Source of the DNA: Streptomyces sp. HUAS YS2
GTDB lineage: Bacteria; Actinomycetota; Actinomycetes; Streptomycetales; Streptomycetaceae
Length of the DNA: 64,000 nt
Direction: 5' to 3'
NCBI RefSeq assembly: GCF_033343995.1
Contig: NZ_CP137573.1
Coordinates: 7,811,344-7,875,343 of the forward strand
Part shown: one piece after another, positions 9,701 to 16,042 of the stretch
How the letters are laid out: each line of letters opens with the position of its first letter
Position numbering within the stretch: position 1 is the first letter of the stretch
The notes under the pieces: model-generated
The model's input: only the letters and a program-made list of their open reading frames with translations
Databases searched by the model: none
Told to the model about the DNA's origin: nothing
Made by a program: the position numbers and the translations under genes

Positions 9701-12385
9701 CCGGTCGGCACCGCCGTCCCGCTCGTCGACAACTCCGACGTCCAGCACACCGGCACCACCGGCACCTGGACCCGGGCGAGCGGCACCGGACAGCAGGGAT
9801 ACGACCACCACATCCACGCCGCGGGCGCCGGAACCGACCGGTTCACCTGGAAACTGAACGTCCCCAAAGCGGGCACCTACACCGCCTACGTGAAGTTCCC
9901 GCAGGTCAGCGGGGCCAGCAGGACGGCCCGGTACAAGATCACCCACATCGGCGGCAGCACGGACAAGACCGTCGACCAGTCCACCGGGGCCGGAGCCTGG
10001 GTGCAGCTGGGCAGCTACACCTTCGCCCAGGGCGACGGCGCGAGTCTGGAACTCACGCAGAGCACCGACGGCGCCGTCGTGGCCGACGGCGTCAAGCTGG
10101 TGCGGGACATCTCCGGCGAGACCGACACGGAGAAGCACCACTTCCAGTACTCCTACGACGTCAACGGCAACCTCTCGCTGATCGACGACAAGTCGCCCGG
10201 CGCCGAGGTCGACGCGTACACCCTCGCCTACACCGAGCTCAACCAGGTGTCCCGGGTCACCGAGTCCCTCGCGGGACAGACGAGGACCAGCACCGACTAC
10301 ACCTACGACGCGAACGGCCAGCCCGAGACCGTCAAGCACCCCGACCAGTACTCGAAGTACACCTACGACCTGCGGGAGAAGGTCAAGTCCATCTCGGTCG
10401 GCGAATCGCCCACCGACCCCGACCCCAAGGTCTCCGGCTACACCTACGACGACCTCGGCCAGGTGACCCGGGAGACCAAGGACAACGGCAACACCGTCGG
10501 CCACACCTACTTCCGTGACGGGCTCGTCAAGACCAGCACGGAGAAGAAGGCCGACGGCACCACCCTGGTCGCCTCGCACGCGTACACCTACGACGCCAAC
10601 GGCAACAAGGCGCGGGACGTCGCGAAGAAGATGAACGCCGACAACCACGCGGCGTACCTCGACTCGACCACCGACTACACCTACGACCCGGTCGACCGGA
10701 TCGCCAAGTCGGTCAAGACCGGCAACGGCGCGGCCACGGAGACCTACGTCCACGACGACAACGCCAACGTCGTCGACCAGACCGTGGGCGGCGTCTCCAC
10801 CACCTTCGAGTACGACCGCAACCGGCTGCAGCGGTCCGTCACCGGCGGCTCCGCCTCCACCTTCACCTACGACCCGCTGGGCCGGAAGGAAACGGTATCG
10901 GCCGGCGGCCAGATCGTCTCCCGGAGCATCTACGACGGCTTCGACCACGTCGTCGAGTCCCAGCAGCGGGACGCCGGCGGGGCGATGAAGTCCACGACCT
11001 ACCGCTACGACCCGCTCGACCGCACCGCCGCCAAGACCGCGGACGGCGAGACCACCGACTACCGCTACCTCGGCCTCTCCCAGGAGGTCCTCACCGAGCA
11101 GATCGCCGGCAAACTCAGCAAGTCGTACCAGTACGCCCCGTCCGGCCAGCGGCTGTCGCAGGTCAAGCACAACGAGGACGGGACGGAGGAGGACGGCTAC
11201 TACGGCTACAACAGCCACACCGACGTCGAGACCCTCACCGACGAGCGCGGCGACACCCGGGCCACCTACGGCTACACGGCCTACGGAAACGACGACAAGT
11301 CGGAGTTCACCGGGATCGACAAACCCGACCCCGCCGACCCCACCAAGGAGGAGTACAACTCCTACCGCTTCAACGCCAAGCGGTGGGACTCCGGTTCCGG
11401 CACGTACGACATGGGCTTCCGCGACTACGACCCGGGCCTGAACCGCTTCACCACCCGGGACATGTACAACGGCGCCCTGGCCGACATGAGCCTCGGCAGC
11501 GACCCCTTCACCGGCAACCGCTACGCCTTCACCGGTGGCAACCCGATCAGCAACGTGGAGATCGACGGGCACTTCGCCTTCGCCATCCCGTTCGTCGCGG
11601 CAGCGGCCGCGGCGGTGCTCATCGAGGCCGTGGTGGTCGCCGTGGTGGTCGTCGCGGTGGTGGCCGCCGTCGCGTACGTCGCCACCGAGGTCGCCGAGCG
11701 GATCGAGGAGGCGTCCGAGGACGAGGCGACCGACGAGACCGCCGAGCCCGAGCCGAAGCCGGCACCCCGCCCCCGGCCGGGACCGGACCCGGACACCGAC
11801 GACGACGACAACGACGAGGGATGCGGAGGCGGCTGGGTCGACTACAAGGACACCGACTCGGCCAACGGAAACCGCGCCACCGGCGTGGAGGCATGCCTGA
11901 CCAAGGAGTACGTGGAGTCCAACAGCGGCTCCCCGGTCAGCGTCTACCCGCCCGGATACCGCTGGGCGCAGGACTTCGCCGAGGACAAGGGCCTGAACCC
12001 GCAGCAGAACATCAACGCCTGCCACCTCCTCGGCAACGCCCTCACCGGATCCGGCTCGGACCGGCGCAACCTGGCCACCTGCTCGCGCGGCGCCAACGCC
12101 AAGCAGCGGGGGGCACCGCAGGGCGACGACCACATGCGGTCCTACGAGTCCCAGGTGTACGACGCCGTGATGTCCGGCCAGGACGTCATGTACACCGTGA
12201 CACCCATCTACGACGGAGCCCGGACCGTGCCCACCGGGTTCCGGCTGACCGCCTACGGAACCCATCCGGACGGCACCATGGGCCTCAGCTTCGACACCAT
12301 CGTCCCCAACACCCTGAGAACCGGCGACAACCTGGGGACGCAGTCGGACAACGGAGCCCCGGTACCCACAGGAGGTACGTCATGA
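3716..12385 (+). CDS. Giant secreted RHS-repeat polymorphic toxin with C-terminal nuclease-like domain
   Basis: GTG 3716, five bases after GAGGGG, gives 2889 residues. The N-terminus (RRKTDRIRATRSLAVMVAS, then an AYA|A cleavage site) is a Sec signal peptide; the reading frame is open back to a GTG at 3665 but that start puts 17 extra residues before the signal. Two DNRLRE modules follow (about 335-480 and 790-960), with golvesin/carbohydrate-binding-like beta modules near 485-560 and 1990-2120 whose ends read VIADAVRF and VVADGVKL. Dozens of YDxxGRxxxxTDPxG RHS/YD repeats run from about 1180 to 2560 and form the toxin shell. The core boundary YRFNAKRWDSGSGTYDMGFR-DYDPGLNRF occurs near 2540. 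After NRYAFTGGNPISNVEIDGH come a hydrophobic Ala/Val segment, a Pro/Asp linker and a tip with CHLLGNALTGSGSDRRNLATC and a later VMYTVTPIYDG, which fits the DNA/RNA non-specific endonuclease (NS_2) family. An immunity gene follows directly. Confidence 0.88.
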   Translation: MRRKTDRIRATRSLAVMVASAVTIALLPQSAYAATAPDADGGGLGDIVRGWFADDDKGPQQPQAGGEAVLPSREKLPKGVKAPKARRVAELNAKRTTHSRYWRMSDGRVQAEVSAVPTGYREGKSWKSIDTGVSATDRQGYAFANTTNTARSWFGSTPDRLLRFETTEGHHVTLGLQGAGALAPAAAGSRVTYRNAVAGADLVYEVGPGRVKENIVLRARPDRPVSFTFTLDPGGLTPKARKDGSIGLYGEGADPLLELPPAFMTDAKPLAQSPYGTAHSTAVAQKLTRAGKSWKVTVTPDATWLAAAERRYPVTIDPTIAIAPPPSQAQDVMISSDGPSDNYDTSWRLSVGNTTTGSSRALVKFPLGAVPAGTKLDSADLQLYYDQTHTTNADEVRLEAHRATASWNEATATWNSAQGITGELSGTSVLVDDGDTGTTAAKGAWPVSGNTAYTQYAVNKDYLYNKDSVAGDTYTWQPNLPEDGTYQVEAHYVPASDRATTAPYTVTYDGGSKAYTVNQQAGTAGVWKTLGAHPFKAGTLGKIVLGDGPASTTTSVIADAVRFTKGGVVTKQPGQSNTWHSFPVTKTVQQWIDGTQTNNGFVVKAADESANAPKGGPRYEGSEYAYNGEHATYPRLVLTFGRQGVDLAAPDTIHDTGAELDWTAYQDPSAFDTGDDLAEYQVHRSVYPTFTPSAATLVAPVAPGTTSFTDTSAVPTRADDPDPAGRAYYYMVAVKTKDGTVVPASTQLVRLPKAGRTVKLVEASQDTTLTSGQPTQPHDSVQDGGLANAWVMAGNNSATYGKSRIALQFPALGIPQSARVLEAQVKLWGFTTVTDTAGATYELRPLTRRFDESTATWERADATTTWTSPGGDTGAVAADLGSVTNDPASRQWSVTSLVQDWVKNPPADHGVLIKVANETGAGERTLFTATEASVPRLRPRIAVTYIDSTTASTYYAPTTPARMTPNSDHTVEFTLTNTTTATWRAGTHALSYRWTLPDGTDVTTGGNRLETALPADLLPGDSVTLQAKVRTPINSASGNKRTDYQLTWDVRDTAAGTWVSDTSGPAGLSQNVAVEEPTSNQLGLEKYYSYSGKNTGAGSSLMNNTAAGNAVWQYNAFNNPGRGLNTFVRLAYNTQDTSDTVAGHGWSVQAAGPIRLGAPLDFHPNPHPTEVRLPDGDGTTHVFRKQPDGSWKAPAGVHFKLSAKAGLDCTPDKDPVPDAWTLTRPDGTRFLFGCDGYQTSAVDKNGNTQTFTYEERKSNNKPVKFLTYITDPAGRQSLTVTYFTKADSSNPKIVDHIKSITDIAGRKLTLAYSDKGLLTTLTDGAGSTQPKVFGFEYDATQGNKNVKLVKITDPRGNATGLGYYYPSEGDDPKYHWWTQTITDRTGGPTRFAYRPDTADTAHTVTGITDAEGRLTTYTTDDFGRPVTSVNAKSQTTELAWDADNNVTYMEEANGARTAFCYDPLTGYPLWKRTAENNRNGVPPQSDCAPGRHPADAQRFEYVKRLDGYSSDLYRKISPEGRTWEFGYDTFGNLKTVTDPKGVATTEAGDYTTTYEYNSQGLLTRSTDANGHATLNSEFGPTGYPAKITNALGQTTAFVYDERGRVGQVTNPLQHRTTQTYDTYGRPLVRTVPKDQARDQLISTPAPVYDANDNVTRAIAPNGAVSTAVYDAADQITSASAPKDTPTAPERTTSYTYDRAGHVKTITDPQGTATPQIPDDYTTVYTYDEIYQLTAQTDALGHKTSYAYDSVGNNVTVVDPKKNATSDPDDFASKMEYDLEHRLTKVTDPLGVATTRGYDKDALLRTATNAAGSTTLFDYDERGKQTEVKVPHEGATDDVTYRTTRYEYDEVGNSTRVISPRGTETANPDDFATRVEYDALNRPVKNYLAFDPSDSRYNSPNVYTETVYDAAGRVERTSLPASKGQTVRNDTKYSYFDNGWLRSSTDPWDISTAYEYDDLGLQTSRTLTSAGGSVSRTMGWTYYPSGKLKDKTDDGVPVGTAVPLVDNSDVQHTGTTGTWTRASGTGQQGYDHHIHAAGAGTDRFTWKLNVPKAGTYTAYVKFPQVSGASRTARYKITHIGGSTDKTVDQSTGAGAWVQLGSYTFAQGDGASLELTQSTDGAVVADGVKLVRDISGETDTEKHHFQYSYDVNGNLSLIDDKSPGAEVDAYTLAYTELNQVSRVTESLAGQTRTSTDYTYDANGQPETVKHPDQYSKYTYDLREKVKSISVGESPTDPDPKVSGYTYDDLGQVTRETKDNGNTVGHTYFRDGLVKTSTEKKADGTTLVASHAYTYDANGNKARDVAKKMNADNHAAYLDSTTDYTYDPVDRIAKSVKTGNGAATETYVHDDNANVVDQTVGGVSTTFEYDRNRLQRSVTGGSASTFTYDPLGRKETVSAGGQIVSRSIYDGFDHVVESQQRDAGGAMKSTTYRYDPLDRTAAKTADGETTDYRYLGLSQEVLTEQIAGKLSKSYQYAPSGQRLSQVKHNEDGTEEDGYYGYNSHTDVETLTDERGDTRATYGYTAYGNDDKSEFTGIDKPDPADPTKEEYNSYRFNAKRWDSGSGTYDMGFRDYDPGLNRFTTRDMYNGALADMSLGSDPFTGNRYAFTGGNPISNVEIDGHFAFAIPFVAAAAAAVLIEAVVVAVVVVAVVAAVAYVATEVAERIEEASEDEATDETAEPEPKPAPRPRPGPDPDTDDDDNDEGCGGGWVDYKDTDSANGNRATGVEACLTKEYVESNSGSPVSVYPPGYRWAQDFAEDKGLNPQQNINACHLLGNALTGSGSDRRNLATCSRGANAKQRGAPQGDDHMRSYESQVYDAVMSGQDVMYTVTPIYDGARTVPTGFRLTAYGTHPDGTMGLSFDTIVPNTLRTGDNLGTQSDNGAPVPTGGTS

Positions 12386-12416
12386 TGAGCCCACGGACAG
12401 CACGGAGGAGGAGACG

Positions 12417-12962
12417 ATGAGCAGCACGTCAGCCGACGTGGACGAGCTGCGGCGGCTGATGCCGCCGCCGGCCGGGGACACGCGGCCGGTCGACTGGACC
12501 CGGCTCGCCGACACGTGGGAGCGGCCGTTCCCGCCGGACTACCGGCGCTTCATGGCCGAGTACGGCCCGGGAACGGTGCAGGACTACCTCTCGGTCCTCG
12601 AGCCGGAGCCCAAGGGTCCGCTCGACCAGGCCCGCATGGACGGGATGCTGGAGGAGACGGCGAACGCCGAGGACGAGTGGGCCGACGGCGGAAAGTCCCC
12701 CGAACTGGAGGACACCGAACCGCTGTTGATCACCTGGGCCGTCAGCGCCAGCGCGGACCTGCTGTGCTGGGACGCCACCGACCCGGACCCCGCCAAGTGG
12801 CCGGTCCTCGTCAACTACCGCGGCAAGCTGCGGTGGGACCGGTACGAGGGCGGCATGGCCGCCTTCCTCACCAAGGTGCTGAAGGCGGACCTCCCCGACT
12901 GCCCGCTGGGTGACGTCACCCTGTGGGGCCGGGGCAGCGCCGACTTCGTACGGCGCGGCTGA
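12417..12962 (+). CDS. SMI1/KNR4 (SUKH) family immunity protein
   Basis: This 181-residue cytoplasmic protein starts at ATG 12417, preceded by an excellent GGAGGAGGA site, 31 bases after the RHS toxin stop. The WERPFPPDYRRFMAEYGPGTV segment near residues 37-57 is the SUKH signature (a Leu/Pro-rich helix followed by YGxG), with FLTKVLKADL near 150-160 in the C-terminal part. SUKH proteins are the commonest immunity proteins of polymorphic toxins. The position directly after the toxin tip strongly supports its role in neutralising the RHS nuclease. The downstream hairpin ends the operon. Confidence 0.85.
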   Translation: MSSTSADVDELRRLMPPPAGDTRPVDWTRLADTWERPFPPDYRRFMAEYGPGTVQDYLSVLEPEPKGPLDQARMDGMLEETANAEDEWADGGKSPELEDTEPLLITWAVSASADLLCWDATDPDPAKWPVLVNYRGKLRWDRYEGGMAAFLTKVLKADLPDCPLGDVTLWGRGSADFVRRG

Positions 12963-12974
12963 GACGGACGCCGC

Positions 12975-13010
12975 GGTGCGTGGGACCGGGAACGTCCGGT
13001 CCCACGCACC
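12975..13010. terminator. Bidirectional hairpin terminator
   Basis: A perfect 15-bp stem (GGTGCGTGGGACCGG pairing with CCGGTCCCACGCACC) with a six-base loop lies between two convergent genes. There is no U tract, as is usual in Streptomyces. It should stop transcripts from both sides. Confidence 0.8.
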
Positions 13011-13031
13011 CCGGCGGGCGCGACGAACGGC

Positions 13032-13568
13032 TCAGTACACGTGTCCGACATGGGCGAGGGCCTGCTTCAGCAGGACGCCGTGCCCACCCGGCATCTCGCT
13101 CTGCACGGCGGCCGAGGCCGCTTCCTGCGGGCTGAACCAGACCAGGTCCAGCGCGTCCTGACGCGGCCGGCAGTCACCGGTCACGGGCACCACGTAGGCC
13201 AGCGAGACAGCGTGCTGGCGCGGGTCGTGGAACGGCGTGACGCCGGCCGTCGGGAAGTACTCGGAGACCGTGAACGGCTGTAGCGAGGAGGGAACACGGG
13301 GCAGGGCCACCGGGCCCAGGTCCTTCTCCAGATTGCGCAGCAGCGCGTCACGGATCCGCTCGTGGTGCAGGACGCGCCCTGACACAAGGGTCCGGCTGAT
13401 CGTCCCGTCCGCACCGATCCGCAGGAGCAGTCCGATACTGGTCACTTCGCCGCTGTCGTCCACGCGCACGGGAACGGCCTCGACGTACAGAATGGGCATC
13501 CGTGCACGGGCGACGTCCAGCTCGTCCGTGCTCAGCCAGCCGGGTGTGGTCTCGGTCATGTCGGACAT
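13032..13568 (-). CDS. NUDIX-hydrolase-like protein (DUF4916)
   Basis: A 178-residue protein starting at ATG 13568 (MSDMTETT); a second ATG at 13559 is possible. The core pattern PGWLSTDELDVARARMPILY, VEAVPVRVD, GLLLRIGADGTISRTLVSGR and HAVSLAYVVPVTGDC matches the DUF4916 group annotated as NUDIX-like. The canonical NUDIX box (GX5EX7REUXEEXGU) is not intact: near residues 70-90 the segment GRVLHHERIRDALLRNLEKD replaces it, so pyrophosphatase activity should not be assumed. The C-terminal DALDLVWFSPQEA is typical of NUDIX folds. It is convergent with the SUKH gene across the terminator. Confidence 0.7.
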   Translation of the reverse strand: MSDMTETTPGWLSTDELDVARARMPILYVEAVPVRVDDSGEVTSIGLLLRIGADGTISRTLVSGRVLHHERIRDALLRNLEKDLGPVALPRVPSSLQPFTVSEYFPTAGVTPFHDPRQHAVSLAYVVPVTGDCRPRQDALDLVWFSPQEAASAAVQSEMPGGHGVLLKQALAHVGHVY

Positions 13569-13657
13569 CGCTTGATCATACTTCCTGGGCCGGGCGGTGG
13601 CCCAGAATCGCGTGTCTGCCAGGCGGGTGGGTGTGGGGCAGCTCCTTGAAGGGGATG

Positions 13658-13714
13658 GGACAGGGTTGACCTTGACGCGTGGGGGACTGGACAGGGTTGA
13701 CCTTGACGCGTGGG
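13658..13714. repeat. Two 26-bp direct repeats, 31-bp period
   Basis: An identical 26-base block occurs at 13658-13683 and 13689-13714, each beginning GGACAGGGTTGACCTTGACG and continuing identically for six more bases. Both contain a -35-like TTGACC, but only the second copy is followed by the other half of the operator dyad and a -10 element, so the first looks like a partial tandem duplication of the promoter. Confidence 0.8.
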
Positions 13715-13728
13715 TCAAGGGTTAGCGT
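13697..13728 (+). promoter_or_regulatory. MerR-type promoter/operator for the MDR oxidoreductase
   Basis: TTGACC (13697-13702) and TAGCGT (13723-13728) are separated by 20 bases, longer than the usual 17. A perfect dyad, CCTTGAC-6-GTCAAGG (13701-13720), fills the spacer. This is the hallmark of promoters twisted open by MerR-family activators. The MerR gene at 14870, just downstream in the same transcription unit, is the obvious regulator. Confidence 0.75.
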
Positions 13729-13790
13729 CGCCGCACCTCGCAGTGGACACCTACCGAGCCGCTGCCCGGAAACCGCCCAGGAGTCTGATC

Positions 13791-14816
13791 ATGAGCGCGA
13801 CGCTGCCCCGAACCGTCCGTGAGGTCCGTCTGGCCACCAGTCCGTCGGGACTGCCCGCAGAGGAACACTTCACCGTGGTCGAGACGCCGTTGCCCGAGCC
13901 CGGACCGGGCCAGGTGCTCGTCAGGAACCGTCACTTCCTGGTCTTCCCCGGCCTGCGTACCCTCATCGGCGGTGAGACCGACGGCGTGCCGCTGCCTGCG
14001 CTGCGCAGCGGCGACACCCTGTTCGGCCCCGCCGTCGGCGAGGTCGTCGCCGCGTCGCCCGACAGCCGGTTGCGCCCGGGCGACCCGGTGGCCCACCTGC
14101 TCGGCTGGCGTGAGTACGCCCTGCTGCCCGCCGCCGAGTGCACGCCGCTGGGCGACGCGCTGCCCGATCCGGTGGCGCACCTCGCCCAAGGATCGGCGGC
14201 CTATGGTGCGTTGACCCGCCTTGCGGGGGTGCGCGAGGGAGACGTCGTCTTCGTGGCCGGAGCGGCGGGAGCGGTGGGTTCCCTGGCGGGGCAGATCGCC
14301 CGGCTGCTGGGCGCCGGGAAGGTGATCGGGAGCACCGGCTCGCCGTGGAAGGCGGAGCGGCTGGTCCGCGAGCTGGGCTTCGACGCGGTCGTGGTCCGCG
14401 GCGCCGGATCCGTCGCGGCGCAGCTTGCGGAGGTGGCGCCCGAAGGCATCGACGTCCTGGTGGACACGGTCGCCGGCGAAGACCTGGTCGCGGCAGTGGG
14501 TGCGGCGCGCCAGGGCGCGCGGTTCGCTCTGGTCGGCGCCCTGTCCGGGCAGCTGTCCGCGCAGGGTTCGGGCGGCAGCGCCCCGGTGGAGATCGATGCC
14601 TTCCGACTGGTGGTGAGGGGAGTCTCGCTGCGCGGGTACAGCGGTGCGGACCATCCTGATGTGGAGGAGGAGTGGACCGGCCGATTCGGTGACTGGCTGC
14701 GGTCCGGCGAGATCACCTTCCCCCACTCGCGGATCGCGGGCATCGATCGCGCGCCGCGGGCGTTGCAGGAGTTGATCGCGGGCAGGCACTTCGGGGCGGT
14801 CGTGGTCGAGCTCTAG
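13791..14816 (+). CDS. NADP-dependent MDR oxidoreductase, zinc-independent reductase type
   Basis: A 341-residue medium-chain dehydrogenase/reductase, starting at ATG 13791 after CAGGAG. The N-terminal catalytic domain contains PLPEPGPGQVLVRNRHFLVFP. The nucleotide-binding Rossmann domain carries GDVVFVAGAAGAVGSLAGQI near 155-175, the AxxGxxGS motif of the leukotriene B4 dehydrogenase/quinone-oxidoreductase group, and GSTGSPWKAERL follows. The zinc-ligand residues of alcohol dehydrogenases are absent. Family members reduce alpha,beta-unsaturated ketones or quinones with NADPH. The MerR-type promoter upstream and merR gene downstream suggest induction by an electrophile or similar small molecule. 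Confidence 0.85.
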   Translation: MSATLPRTVREVRLATSPSGLPAEEHFTVVETPLPEPGPGQVLVRNRHFLVFPGLRTLIGGETDGVPLPALRSGDTLFGPAVGEVVAASPDSRLRPGDPVAHLLGWREYALLPAAECTPLGDALPDPVAHLAQGSAAYGALTRLAGVREGDVVFVAGAAGAVGSLAGQIARLLGAGKVIGSTGSPWKAERLVRELGFDAVVVRGAGSVAAQLAEVAPEGIDVLVDTVAGEDLVAAVGAARQGARFALVGALSGQLSAQGSGGSAPVEIDAFRLVVRGVSLRGYSGADHPDVEEEWTGRFGDWLRSGEITFPHSRIAGIDRAPRALQELIAGRHFGAVVVEL

Positions 14817-14869
14817 CAGCCGCGGCCGGCCGGAGAGCGGGGGAGCGGGGATGGAGGAGCGGGGGAGAG

Positions 14870-15247
14870 ATGCGGATAGGCGAAGCGGCAGCAGCGGCCG
14901 GGACGACGCCCAGGGCGCTCCGGTTCTATGAACAGCGCGGGTTGCTGCCCGCGCCCGTCCGTACGGCTTCGGGGCAGCGGGAGTACGGGCCCGGCGAGGT
15001 CGCGCGCGTCCGTGTCATCCGGGACCTGCTGAGCCTCGGACTCACGGTCGAGGACCTGCGCGAGTGTGCCGACCGGCTCCACCTGCTCACCGAAGACCCG
15101 CCCCCGCGCTGCGGATCCGTCGCGCATGGCTCTGTCGGTGCGGGCGCCTCCGGGGTCGTCGGCCGGAGACTCGCGGCGCTGGACGCCGAGATCGGCCGAC
15201 TGGCCGCCCTTCGGGAGAGCCTCGCCCGGAGGGCGGCCGGGGACTGA
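14870..15247 (+). CDS. MerR family transcriptional regulator
   Basis: A short 125-residue MerR protein. MRIGEAAAAAGTTPRALRFYEQRGLL is the classic HTH, GQREYGPGEVARVRVI the wing, and ALDAEIGRLAALRESLARRA the dimerising coiled coil. There is one Cys in a PPPRCGSVAHG loop, and no extended effector domain. It lies 53 bases after the MDR oxidoreductase, on the same strand, and probably acts at the 13697-13728 promoter, controlling both genes and itself. Confidence 0.9.
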   Translation: MRIGEAAAAAGTTPRALRFYEQRGLLPAPVRTASGQREYGPGEVARVRVIRDLLSLGLTVEDLRECADRLHLLTEDPPPRCGSVAHGSVGAGASGVVGRRLAALDAEIGRLAALRESLARRAAGD

Positions 15248-15301
15248 GCGGGGGTCTGCGACCACGTCGCGGTGACGCCGCCCGGGCGACCTCGGACAGG
15301 C

Positions 15302-16042
15302 TCAGCTCTGTTCGTGGGCCTCGGTCTGAATCTGCTCGGTGGTGCCGCTCCCTCGGGCGGAGGACTCGCGCTCTCCGGCGCTGACGAGTCCGGTCTCGTA
15401 GGCGGTGATGACGGCTTGGACACGGTCGCGGAGCCCGAGTTTGGCGAGGATGCGGGCGATGTGGGTCTTGACGGTTGCTTCGGCCAGGTGGAGGCGGGTG
15501 GCGAGTTCGGCGTTGCTGAGTCCTCGGGCGAGCAGACCGAGGACTTCGAGTTCGCGCGGGGTGAGCGGGGTGAGGTCGCGGTGGAGCGCGCCCGTCTCGC
15601 TGCCGCCGTGTCGGGCGAACCGCTGGACGAGGCGGCGGGTGATGGCCGGTGCGAGGAGCGCGTCGCCGGTACGGACGGTGCGGACGGCCGTGGCGAGGTG
15701 TTCCGGCGTGACGTCCTTGAGGAGGAAGCCGCTGGCCCCGGCGGTCAGGGCCGCGTACACGTACCGGTCGAGGTCGAACGTGGTCAGGATGATGACGCGG
15801 GGTTCGCCCGGCGCGCCGGTCAGGATGCGGCGGGTGGCTTCCAGGCCGTCCATCACCGGCATGCGGATGTCCATCAGGATCACGTCGGGGCGCGTGCGGC
15901 GGGCCGTTTCGACGGCCTCGGCCCCGTTGGTCGCCTCGGCGACGACGTCGATGCCGTCGGCGGTGAGGATCATTCGGAATCCGGTACGGACCAGGGTCTG
16001 GTCGTCGGCCAGAAGCACACGTGGCGGTGCCTGCTCGGTCAC
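15302..16042 (-). CDS. NarL/LuxR-family response regulator
   Basis: A 246-residue two-component regulator. The receiver domain (9-125) holds the acidic pocket ADDQ, the phospho-acceptor Asp in DVILMDIRMPVMDG near residue 56, and the conserved Thr and Lys in LTTFD and LLKD. The C-terminal LuxR-type HTH (about 155-215) reads LTPRELEVLGLLARGLSNAE-then-LHLAEATVKTHIARIL. Its start overlaps the kinase stop by four bases (ATGA), giving translational coupling. The pair is divergent from an ABC exporter, its probable target. Confidence 0.93.
   Translation of the reverse strand: MTEQAPPRVLLADDQTLVRTGFRMILTADGIDVVAEATNGAEAVETARRTRPDVILMDIRMPVMDGLEATRRILTGAPGEPRVIILTTFDLDRYVYAALTAGASGFLLKDVTPEHLATAVRTVRTGDALLAPAITRRLVQRFARHGGSETGALHRDLTPLTPRELEVLGLLARGLSNAELATRLHLAEATVKTHIARILAKLGLRDRVQAVITAYETGLVSAGERESSARGSGTTEQIQTEAHEQS

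Noticed and set aside
8264..12265. Second very long antisense frame under the RHS gene
   Set aside because: Same cause as above; the plus-strand protein has clear RHS motifs throughout.
12381..12419. Mini-ORF overlapping the SUKH start
   Set aside because: A short Arg-rich frame ends in an ATGA overlap, but the GGAGGAGGA site clearly belongs to the SUKH gene and the mini-ORF has none of its own.
13697..13702. Ordinary sigma-70 promoter
   Set aside because: The 20-base spacer is too long for unaided recognition; the dyad inside it fits a MerR-type activator.
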